12,008 nucleotides of DNA from Helicobacteraceae bacterium (GTDB lineage Bacteria > Campylobacterota > Campylobacteria > Campylobacterales > Sulfurimonadaceae): NCBI GenBank assembly GCA_024635885.1, contig JAGXIA010000073.1:1-12008 (forward strand), read 5' to 3'. Positions 5,914-12,008 of the stretch are shown piece after piece (position 1 is the stretch's first letter; every line of letters begins with the position of its first letter). The translations under genes were made by a program, and so were the position numbers. Under the pieces are notes generated by a model. The model saw nothing but the letters and a program-made list of their open reading frames with translations. It ran no database searches and had not been told where the DNA came from.

Positions 5914-7833
5914 TTATTTTTCACTTATTTTATAAAGTTCATATCCATCATTCTCTTTTTGTTTGGCAATATACATTGCTTTATCTGCGAATTTTACAAG
6001 TGTATCGGCATCTTCGCCATGATCAGGATATATACTTATACCGATACTTATGGATGGTATTAAAGTATTTTCACCTATGCTGAATGGTTCTTCAACTTTG
6101 CCTATAATTTTTTGGGCAATCTCAAGTGCATCTGTACTGCTGTTTAGTTCAGGTAGTATTATTAAAAATTCATCTCCTCCAAGCCTTACTACGGTATCTT
6201 CTTCTCTAACACACTCTTTTAAACGTTTTGCTACTTCTTTCAAAAGATGATCTCCTACCTCATGTCCCAATGTATCATTGATCTCTTTAAATTTGTTCAG
6301 ATCTAAAAAGAGCACAGCGATTTTATATTTATTGCGTTTTGCGACATTTATGGCTTGATTAAGATTATCATGAAAATACAATCTGTTTGGGAGAGAAGTC
6401 AATGCATCATGCGTTGCAAGATGCGTCAACTTTTTTTCATAATTTTTGCGTTCACTTATATCTGAAAATATAGATACATAGCCACTTACTAACCCATCAC
6501 CATTATTAACAGCGGTTATACTTTGCAGAGTTGTAAAATATTCACCGTTTTTACGTCTGTTGTTAAGTTCTCCATACCACTTTCCATGTGAATTAATACT
6601 ATTCCACATATTTTTGTAAAATTCATGATCATGGCTTCCTGATTGTAAAATATTAGGATTTTTTCCAACTACCTCTTCGAGTGTAAAACCTGTTATCTGT
6701 GTAAATGTCTTATTGACTCTGGTAATACGAGTATCAGCATCTGTTATCATGATTCCTTCATGTGTATGTTCAAATACAAGAGAAGCTTCTTTTAGAGTTT
6801 TTTCATTCTTTTTTTCTTTTGTAATATCTTCAACACTTGACCAGATAAAACTCTGTTTATCATTGTTTAATAAACATCCATATAAACGCACATCCAATAA
6901 ATGCCCATCTTTATGGATATACTCCTTTTCATAAGGACCATAATAGTTCTTTTCTAAAAGTTGTTCTAGCTGTTTTTTTTCTTGATACTTGTATTTTTTT
7001 GGTGTAATATCCCAATAACTTAAATTTAAAATCTCTTCTCTTGTATAACCGATTAATTTTGAAAAAAACGGATTTATATCAATCATCTTACCATTCATAT
7101 CTGTAAGTGCGAGTCCTACCTGAGACTCGTCAAATAACATACGATTGTATTGTCTGTTATTCTCCATCTCTTCTGTCAATGGTCTTATAAAGCGTAAAAT
7201 AAATATACTACCAACGATAATCAGTAAGAGACCTACTATAAATCCATATATCGCTTCTTGAACATAGGGAGCTTTAATTTCATAAAGGTCAATTTTAGCA
7301 ACTATTCCCCAATCCAAACTTTTAATAGGTGAATAGGCCGCCAACACAGTATGACCACGATAATCAGGTCCTACTACAGATCCTGATTGACCACTTAAAG
7401 CACGGCGCATTGGTTCAGCTAAGTTAGAATTATTTTGGTCTATAGACTTTCTATTATCAACTCCATCATATTTATGACTGAGTAAAAAGTGTATATTGTC
7501 TTTATTAAGTTTAGCTAGTGTGAATTCTCCTGTTCTGCCAAAACCTTTAAATTCTTTATGTGCGGATGTTAGAGTTTTTAAAACTTCATTTGCTATGTAG
7601 TTTTTTTCTTTATCATTATACATTTCATGGCTAGCCAGCATATTAATCATGACAGTTTGACCCTGAACTACTTCTACTAAGCGGTTTTTTTGTTGTTCAA
7701 ATCCAATCGTGTACAAACGATAAAGGGCTATGCTTGTACATAAGACAACTATTATAGTCATGATTGTAATAAGTTGGTATGGAGCTTTTAACAGTTTTTG
7801 ATAAGACTCACTGTTATTATTAGATTTATTCAT
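5914..7833 (-). CDS. Membrane diguanylate cyclase: CACHE-like sensor, two PAS, GGDEF
   Basis: A 639-residue inner-membrane c-di-GMP synthase. Membrane segments at about 21-41 and 195-214 flank an extracytoplasmic sensor (about 45-190), with PDYRGHTVLAAYSPI and LDWGIVAKID typical of CACHE/PDC-like sensors. Two cytoplasmic PAS domains follow (about 230-340 and 348-463), the second with the familiar TGFTLEEVVGKNPNILQSG pattern. The GGDEF domain (about 468-636) has metal-site LFLDLNKFKEIND, GGDEF at 552-556 and the inhibitory RxxD at 543-546, so it should be active and product-inhibited. There is no EAL domain. The start at 7833 is needed for the first membrane helix, but the nearest purine-rich site, GGGAG at about 7848-7852, is far (14 bases), suggesting modest translation. 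It appears monocistronic. The ligand is unknown. Confidence 0.92.
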   Translation of the reverse strand: MNKSNNNSESYQKLLKAPYQLITIMTIIVVLCTSIALYRLYTIGFEQQKNRLVEVVQGQTVMINMLASHEMYNDKEKNYIANEVLKTLTSAHKEFKGFGRTGEFTLAKLNKDNIHFLLSHKYDGVDNRKSIDQNNSNLAEPMRRALSGQSGSVVGPDYRGHTVLAAYSPIKSLDWGIVAKIDLYEIKAPYVQEAIYGFIVGLLLIIVGSIFILRFIRPLTEEMENNRQYNRMLFDESQVGLALTDMNGKMIDINPFFSKLIGYTREEILNLSYWDITPKKYKYQEKKQLEQLLEKNYYGPYEKEYIHKDGHLLDVRLYGCLLNNDKQSFIWSSVEDITKEKKNEKTLKEASLVFEHTHEGIMITDADTRITRVNKTFTQITGFTLEEVVGKNPNILQSGSHDHEFYKNMWNSINSHGKWYGELNNRRKNGEYFTTLQSITAVNNGDGLVSGYVSIFSDISERKNYEKKLTHLATHDALTSLPNRLYFHDNLNQAINVAKRNKYKIAVLFLDLNKFKEINDTLGHEVGDHLLKEVAKRLKECVREEDTVVRLGGDEFLIILPELNSSTDALEIAQKIIGKVEEPFSIGENTLIPSISIGISIYPDHGEDADTLVKFADKAMYIAKQKENDGYELYKISEK

Positions 7834-7869
7834 TTTTAGATTTTAAACTCCCGCCTTTAAAATTCACAC

Positions 7870-7875
7870 AGTATA
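7870..7875 (-). promoter_or_regulatory. Candidate -10 box of the CACHE-PAS-GGDEF gene
   Basis: The minus strand reads GTTATACTG, with TATACT differing from TATAAT at one base, 36 bases before the ATG at 7833. No clear -35 box is present. The -35 area (about 7893-7898) is followed further upstream by three tandem octamers at 7909-7932 that could recruit an activator. Confidence 0.4.
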
Positions 7876-7908
7876 ACATATTTTCATATATTAAATTATA
7901 TAAATTAA

Positions 7909-7932
7909 ATCTAAAGATCTAAAGACCTAAAA
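7909..7932. repeat. Three tandem octamers
   Basis: ATCTAAAG, ATCTAAAG and ACCTAAAA follow each other without gaps; the first two are identical and the third differs at two positions. They sit just upstream of the likely -35 area of the 5914-7833 gene. They could be binding sites or simple AT-rich slippage. Confidence 0.5.
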
Positions 7933-8000
7933 TTATAGCTTGGAGTTGAATACTTTTTTGTACTTGTGGAAGAAGTAAAAGTGCTAAGAGAGTAATGAGT

Positions 8001-8021
8001 GGGTGTATAATTTATACACCC
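8001..8021. terminator. Stem-loop after sodB, probable terminator
   Basis: GGGTGTATA-ATT-TATACACCC is a perfect inverted repeat with 9-base arms and a 3-base loop, 40 bases beyond the sodB stop. Looser outer pairing (AAGAG at 7986-7990 with CTCTT at 8031-8035) may extend it. No T-run follows directly on either strand, so it may end or stabilise the sodB message by another route. It is the strongest hairpin in the window. Confidence 0.55.
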
Positions 8022-8061
8022 GTATCAGAACTCTTTTATAATAAATTTGACTTTCTAATCT

Positions 8062-8742
8062 TTACGAGGGTGTTTCTTCATACTTTTGCATTGAATCAAC
8101 ATAATCACATACGTCACTATTATCATTGCAAGGCTGACTGTAAGCATTAGTCACATCAATCTCTACATCAGCAAGATTATCAGCAACAAAGTTCCAGTCT
8201 AAAACTTTCCACCAATTTTCAAGATAATCAGGTCTTACATTACGATAATCTATGTAATAAGCATGTTCCCAAACATCACATGTAAGTAAGGCTTTTTTGT
8301 GGTGTCGCAATGGATTGTCTGCATTGGAATAACTTTCAATACTTAATTTTTCGTTTTCATTTAAAACAAGCCAAACCCAACCTGAGCCAAATAGAGTGGC
8401 AGCTTTATTTAAAAAAGTTTTTTTAAACTCTTCCATTGAGCCAAAATCACGTTTAATCATATCTGAAAGTTCTACAGATGGAGTGCTTGATTCTGCAGAG
8501 AGTCCATGCCAGTAAAAGTCATGATTAAAAACCTGTGCAGCATTGTTGAAAATGCCACCTTCTGCATTTTTAATTATGTATTCAAGTGACTGTCCTTCAA
8601 ACTCTGTTCCTTCTATGAGTGTATTGAGTTTGTCGACATAAGATGCATGGTGCTTAGCGTAATGGTAACTAATTGTTTCAGCAGATATGTATGGTTCTAA
8701 TGCCTTTTCATCATAAGGCAATGACATTAATTCAAATTTCAT
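8062..8742 (-). CDS. sodB: Iron superoxide dismutase
   Basis: A 226-residue cytoplasmic enzyme converting superoxide to oxygen and peroxide. Metal ligands are His27 (SYHYAKHH), His74 (FNHDFYW), Asp156 and His160 (DVWEHAYY), with gateway His31. Gln70 in NNAAQVFNH and the Ala in SYSNADN are the iron-type rather than manganese-type residues. Compared with E. coli SodB (193 residues) it has a short basic insertion, LRHHKK near 145-150, and an acidic C-terminal extension from about 200 with Cys205 and Cys212. I start it at the ATG at 8742: AAAGGAG (8749-8755) is an ideal ribosome binding site, family homology begins there, and the promoter lies just beyond. The frame is open to an ATG at 8811, but that lies upstream of the promoter. 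The gene is divergent from the SBP-GGDEF-EAL-CZB gene. Confidence 0.96.
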   Translation of the reverse strand: MKFELMSLPYDEKALEPYISAETISYHYAKHHASYVDKLNTLIEGTEFEGQSLEYIIKNAEGGIFNNAAQVFNHDFYWHGLSAESSTPSVELSDMIKRDFGSMEEFKKTFLNKAATLFGSGWVWLVLNENEKLSIESYSNADNPLRHHKKALLTCDVWEHAYYIDYRNVRPDYLENWWKVLDWNFVADNLADVEIDVTNAYSQPCNDNSDVCDYVDSMQKYEETPS

Positions 8743-8777
8743 CTCGAGCTCCTTTGAGTTATTTATTTTTGTGATAT

Positions 8778-8805
8778 ATTGTATCAGAAAAAATAGAATA
8801 AGCAA
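8778..8805 (-). promoter_or_regulatory. sodB promoter with overlapping inverted repeat
   Basis: On the minus strand TTGCTT (8805-8800), a 16-base spacer and TACAAT (8783-8778) form a good sigma-70 promoter, with a leader of about 28 bases to the ATG at 8742. TGATA-TATTG-TATCA (8772-8786), a perfect inverted repeat with 5-base arms, covers the -10 box, the place expected for a repressor operator. Confidence 0.6.
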
Positions 8806-8840
8806 AACCATTTCCTATGCAACTCTGGCATGTGGAAATA

Positions 8841-8870
8841 TTCAACAGAAAAGATAATGCATTTTATTAT
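8841..8870 (+). promoter_or_regulatory. Weak candidate promoter of the SBP-GGDEF-EAL-CZB gene
   Basis: TATTAT at 8865-8870 matches the -10 consensus at five of six bases, with TTCAAC at 8841-8846 as a poor -35 and an 18-base spacer. It would give a leader of about 38 bases before the ATG at 8915. This is tentative, because the DNA is AT-rich. Confidence 0.35.
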
Positions 8871-8914
8871 AGACTAACGGTAAATTTAACTTAAGCAGGA
8901 TTGATTAAAAATTT

Positions 8915-11900
8915 ATGAAAAAATCTTTTTCAATATATACAATTTCAATCTTAGTACTCTTCTTTTTTTTAAATGTAGCATCTGCTAATGATGAGCTAAT
9001 AACAAAAAATCTCGATTTAACGAAAGCTCTGACAGCACAAGAGAGCGCCTGGTTATTATCACATCCTGTTTTGAAAATGGGAATTGACAGAGATTTTGCA
9101 CCTTATGAATGGATTGATTCAAACGGTAATTACAAGGGATTAACTGCAGATTATATTGCTCTTGTAGAAAAATATCTTGGTGTTAAAATTGAAATTGTCA
9201 AAGATAAATCATGGGCTCAAATCTTAGAGATGGCAAAACGTGGTGAAATTGATATGATTTCAGATGCCGTTAAGACACTTAATCGTGAAAAATACTTAAT
9301 TTTCACTAAACCTTTTATCTCCACACCGATAGTTATTGTAGACAATGGACAACTTGGCTATCTGGATACTCTTGAACGATTAGAGGGAAAGACAGTTGCT
9401 GTGGAAAAAGGTTATTTTATTTCAGAACTTCTGTCTCGGGATTATCCAAATTTACATCAATTAGTTGTCAAAAATGTTCATGAAGCTTTAAAGGCTGTAT
9501 TAAATGGCAATGCTGACGTTTATCTGGGTGATGCAGGCTTAGTAAGCTATGCTAGCAGATCCTCCGGAATACTTTCATTACACATCTCGGGTCAGACACC
9601 TTATATGAGTAAACATAGTATAGCAGCATCTATTCATCATCCTGAGCTTATTTCAATTTTAAATAAGGCACTTGACTCAATTCCTATAAACAAACGAAAA
9701 GAAATTACTTATCATTGGTTTAGTCTTGACATTGAAAATACTATTCATCCAGAAAAAGTTTTAAAATATTCTCTAGTAATAGTTATTTTCATCTTTATAA
9801 TTCTCTATTGGAACAGGCGATTATCTAGAGAGATCAAAAAAACAAAAGAATTCGAACATTCGCTTGAAGAAGAACGAAATCGTTTTGCATTGGCAATTGA
9901 AGGTGCTCAAGACGGCTTGTGGGATTGGAACTTGCAAACAGATGATGTCATGTTGTCTGAGCGCTTTGAAATAATGTTGGGATATAGCCCTGGTGATTTA
10001 CCTCAATATATTGATTTTTGGTTTGAATTACTACATCCTGAAGATAAAGATAAAGCTTTAAAAGTTGTTCAAGAATATTTAGATGCAAAAGGGAATGGAA
10101 CTTATGAAGGTACTTTTCGTTTACGTGCAAAAGATGGTTCTTGGCGTTTAATCTTAGGCCGAGGTAAAGCTCAGTTTGCAACAGACGGCACACCTCTAAG
10201 ATTAGTTGGTTTTATTACTGATATCTCACATCAAATTGAGTTCCAAGAGAAACTTGAGCATACAGCTAAACATGACTCACTCACAAATCTTCCAAATAGA
10301 TTTTTACTCTCAGAACTATTGACACTTGCCATGAACAAAGTTAAACGAAATGACCAACATCTTGCACTACTCTTTATTGATATAGATGGTTTTAAAGAGA
10401 TAAATGACAACTATGGTTACGATGCAGGTAATAAAATTTTATCTACAATGGCAATGAGAATGCATAATATAGTACGAAAAAGTGATACTGTCTCACGATT
10501 GGGAGGTGATGAATTTGTTATTGTTGCAACTGATCTAAAAAACAAAAATGAAATAATTCCAATGCTTGAACGTCTTTTAAGTGAACTATATTCAAATATT
10601 TCATATGATGAAAAACAGATGAATGTTTCTGTCAGTATTGGAGTCACTCTTTATCCTCAAATAGATGACATTGGAAATGAGGTGCTACTTCGTCAAGCTG
10701 ACCAGGCAATGTATCATGCTAAGTTGTTAGGAAAAAATCAATATCAATTTTTTGATTTAGGAGCTTCAGAGGAACTTAAAGAGCAACAAAAACATATATT
10801 AAACTTACGTGAGGCGATTAAAAAGGGGCAATTGGTTCTTTACTATCAACCTAAAATCGACATGACAAACAATCAAGTGCTAGGTCTTGAAGCATTACTG
10901 CGTTGGAATGATCCTATAAACGGTCTTCTTTACCCTGATAGTTTTCTTCCTTTAGTTGAACATGAAGCGAGCTTTATGATTGATTTAGGACAATGGGTAT
11001 TTGAAAATGCTTTTTCTCAACTGGAAGCTTGGCATTTGCAAGGACTGGATATTACTCTTAGTATAAATGTCAGCGCTTATGAGGTTCAGCAACAGAATTT
11101 TTCTACATATTTACAAGAACTTTTTAAAAAATATCCTGATATAAAACCAAATACAATAGAGCTAGAATTACTCGAAACTGCTGCTTTTGACAACTTTGAA
11201 CTTACATCCAATACATTGCGCGAATGCCAAGAGCTTGGTGTAAGTATCGCTATTGATGATTTTGGCACAGGCTATGCATCTTTGAACTATTTAAAAGAAC
11301 TTCCAATGGATACATTAAAAATAGATAAAAGTTTTGTAATTGATCTTCTTAACACAAGTAAAAGTTTATCTATCGTAGAAGCTGCTATTGGCTTAGCCCA
11401 TGCATTTAATTGTAAAGTTGTAGCCGAAGGGGTAGAGTCAGAAGAACATGGAAAGATTTTACTGCAATTAGGATGTGATATAGCGCAAGGATATGCTATT
11501 GCAAAGGCAATGCCCGCGCAAGACATTATCGATTGGATTCACTCTTATAAAGGCTTCGCTTCCTGGGAATTAATAGAACCTATAAATGTAGACAATCGTA
11601 TTCTATTGCATCTCGCAATAGAGCATCGTAATTGGATTAATTCTATTGAACTATTTCTTCAAAACAAAACTTCAATACTTCCAGCTCTAAGTTCAGAGCA
11701 TTGTAAACTAGGCGAGTGGTTACTTAATGGCGCTTCGAAGGAACAACACAGCCATCCTGACTTTGAGTCGCTAAATAAACTTCATGTTGTCTTACATGAC
11801 TATACCGCTGAAGTCTTACCTTTTAGTGGAAATAATAAAGCACAAGAGCTTAAAAAAATCAAAGAATTGAATGATGAAATTCTTCAAATACTTGAAGTTC

Positions 11901-11917
11901 TAATTAAAAAGGACTAG
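8915..11917 (+). CDS. Bifunctional c-di-GMP protein: SBP_bac_3-TM-PAS-GGDEF-EAL-CZB
   Basis: A 1000-residue membrane protein able in principle to make and degrade c-di-GMP. Order: signal peptide 1-24; periplasmic SBP_bac_3 domain about 45-270 (VLKMGIDRDFAPYEW), resembling amino-acid-binding proteins; membrane helix about 284-299; PAS 323-438; GGDEF domain about 448-610 with GGDEF at 530-534 and inhibitory RxxD at 521-524; EAL domain about 625-880 with EAL at 659-661, Asn718, Glu751, Asp781-Asp782, Lys802 and Glu838 all kept. The C-terminal 105 residues look like a CZB zinc-binding domain: His904 (HRNW), Cys930 (CKLGEWL), His957 and His961. The 27- and 4-residue spacings after the Cys match those I recall for E. 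coli DgcZ. AGGA at about 8897-8900 is a distant ribosome binding site; the signal peptide supports the ATG. Two inputs, a periplasmic ligand and cytoplasmic zinc, are inferred. Confidence 0.93.
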   Translation: MKKSFSIYTISILVLFFFLNVASANDELITKNLDLTKALTAQESAWLLSHPVLKMGIDRDFAPYEWIDSNGNYKGLTADYIALVEKYLGVKIEIVKDKSWAQILEMAKRGEIDMISDAVKTLNREKYLIFTKPFISTPIVIVDNGQLGYLDTLERLEGKTVAVEKGYFISELLSRDYPNLHQLVVKNVHEALKAVLNGNADVYLGDAGLVSYASRSSGILSLHISGQTPYMSKHSIAASIHHPELISILNKALDSIPINKRKEITYHWFSLDIENTIHPEKVLKYSLVIVIFIFIILYWNRRLSREIKKTKEFEHSLEEERNRFALAIEGAQDGLWDWNLQTDDVMLSERFEIMLGYSPGDLPQYIDFWFELLHPEDKDKALKVVQEYLDAKGNGTYEGTFRLRAKDGSWRLILGRGKAQFATDGTPLRLVGFITDISHQIEFQEKLEHTAKHDSLTNLPNRFLLSELLTLAMNKVKRNDQHLALLFIDIDGFKEINDNYGYDAGNKILSTMAMRMHNIVRKSDTVSRLGGDEFVIVATDLKNKNEIIPMLERLLSELYSNISYDEKQMNVSVSIGVTLYPQIDDIGNEVLLRQADQAMYHAKLLGKNQYQFFDLGASEELKEQQKHILNLREAIKKGQLVLYYQPKIDMTNNQVLGLEALLRWNDPINGLLYPDSFLPLVEHEASFMIDLGQWVFENAFSQLEAWHLQGLDITLSINVSAYEVQQQNFSTYLQELFKKYPDIKPNTIELELLETAAFDNFELTSNTLRECQELGVSIAIDDFGTGYASLNYLKELPMDTLKIDKSFVIDLLNTSKSLSIVEAAIGLAHAFNCKVVAEGVESEEHGKILLQLGCDIAQGYAIAKAMPAQDIIDWIHSYKGFASWELIEPINVDNRILLHLAIEHRNWINSIELFLQNKTSILPALSSEHCKLGEWLLNGASKEQHSHPDFESLNKLHVVLHDYTAEVLPFSGNNKAQELKKIKELNDEILQILEVLIKKD

Positions 11918-11918
11918 T

Positions 11919-11948
11919 ATGAATTCTATTTTAGACCTAATATATTAA
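11919..11948 (+). other. Nine-codon reading frame with a ribosome binding site, possible leader
   Basis: ATG at 11919 is preceded by AAAAAGGA ending at 11912 with a good spacing, and reads MNSILDLIY before TAA. It starts two bases after the stop of the long signalling gene. The site may be a chance by-product of the Lys-Lys-Asp codons ending that gene. The remaining sequence to 12008 is very AT-rich, with TATAAT at 11978-11983 that could belong to a promoter of a gene beyond the window. Confidence 0.2.
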
Positions 11949-12008
11949 TGGTTTTAATGTTAATATAATATTCAAATTATAATATAAGATAAAATACTAT
12001 ATAAACAA

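Noticed and set aside
8772..8786. FNR/CRP-type site at the sodB promoter
   Set aside because: The TGAT and ATCA half-sites are seven bases apart, not the four of an FNR box.
8743..8811. A longer sodB start at 8811 adding 23 hydrophobic residues, like a signal sequence
   Set aside because: The extension covers the -10 and -35 boxes of the sodB promoter, and the ATG at 8742 has an ideal AAAGGAG site and matches the family's N-terminus. The apparent hydrophobicity comes from AT-rich promoter DNA.
9948..10193. Minus-strand open frame opposite the PAS region of the 1000-residue protein
   Set aside because: It is wholly within a well-supported gene and resembles no protein I know. Similar antisense frames at 10417-10647, 11086-11268 and 11287-11526 were dropped for the same reason.

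Overview
The window is AT-rich, densely coding DNA from a bacterial chromosome. Short spacers, AT-rich promoters, many GGDEF/EAL signalling proteins, an iron-type superoxide dismutase and redox-flavoured sensors suggest a free-living Campylobacterota bacterium, perhaps Sulfurimonas-like. That placement is an inference from composition and gene content. I see no rRNA, tRNA, CRISPR array, transposase or integrase, and no gene-free stretch longer than about 230 bases.

Region 1 (about 90-3039, + strand) holds housekeeping-type genes. They are an exported L,D-transpeptidase (YkuD fold), a short M29-type metallopeptidase-like protein, a small MORN/YwqK-like protein, and an acylphosphatase with its own near-consensus promoter. 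The first three are closely spaced and could be one transcript. The acylphosphatase ends tail-to-tail with the next gene on the other strand, the two TAA stops overlapping in one TTAA.

Region 2 (3036-5740, - strand) is a two-gene operon. The first gene encodes a stand-alone oxygen-binding di-iron (ODP, flavodiiron-like metallo-beta-lactamase) protein with no flavodoxin domain. Eight bases later comes a coiled coil-PAS-GGDEF-EAL protein whose ribosome binding site overlaps the ODP stop. The EAL domain of the second gene is cut by one in-frame TAG, and the frame stays open and recognisably EAL on both sides. The arrangement suggests an oxygen, NO or iron sensor feeding cyclic-di-GMP turnover, possibly now locked as a cyclase.

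Region 3 (5832-7932, - strand) is a membrane diguanylate cyclase: extracytoplasmic CACHE-like sensor, two PAS domains, GGDEF. Region 4 (8001-8805, - strand) is sodB, with a good promoter, a 15-bp inverted repeat over its -10 box and a strong stem-loop after its stop. Region 5 (8841-11917, + strand, divergent from sodB) is a 1000-residue protein with a periplasmic SBP_bac_3 domain, a membrane segment, PAS, GGDEF, EAL and a C-terminal CZB-like zinc-binding domain.

Together, about 7 kb of the window is three c-di-GMP enzymes with different sensory inputs (di-iron/cysteine PAS, extracytoplasmic CACHE plus PAS, periplasmic solute plus zinc), with an iron superoxide dismutase among them. The ODP-cyclase pair and the EAL-CZB fusion most deserve follow-up.
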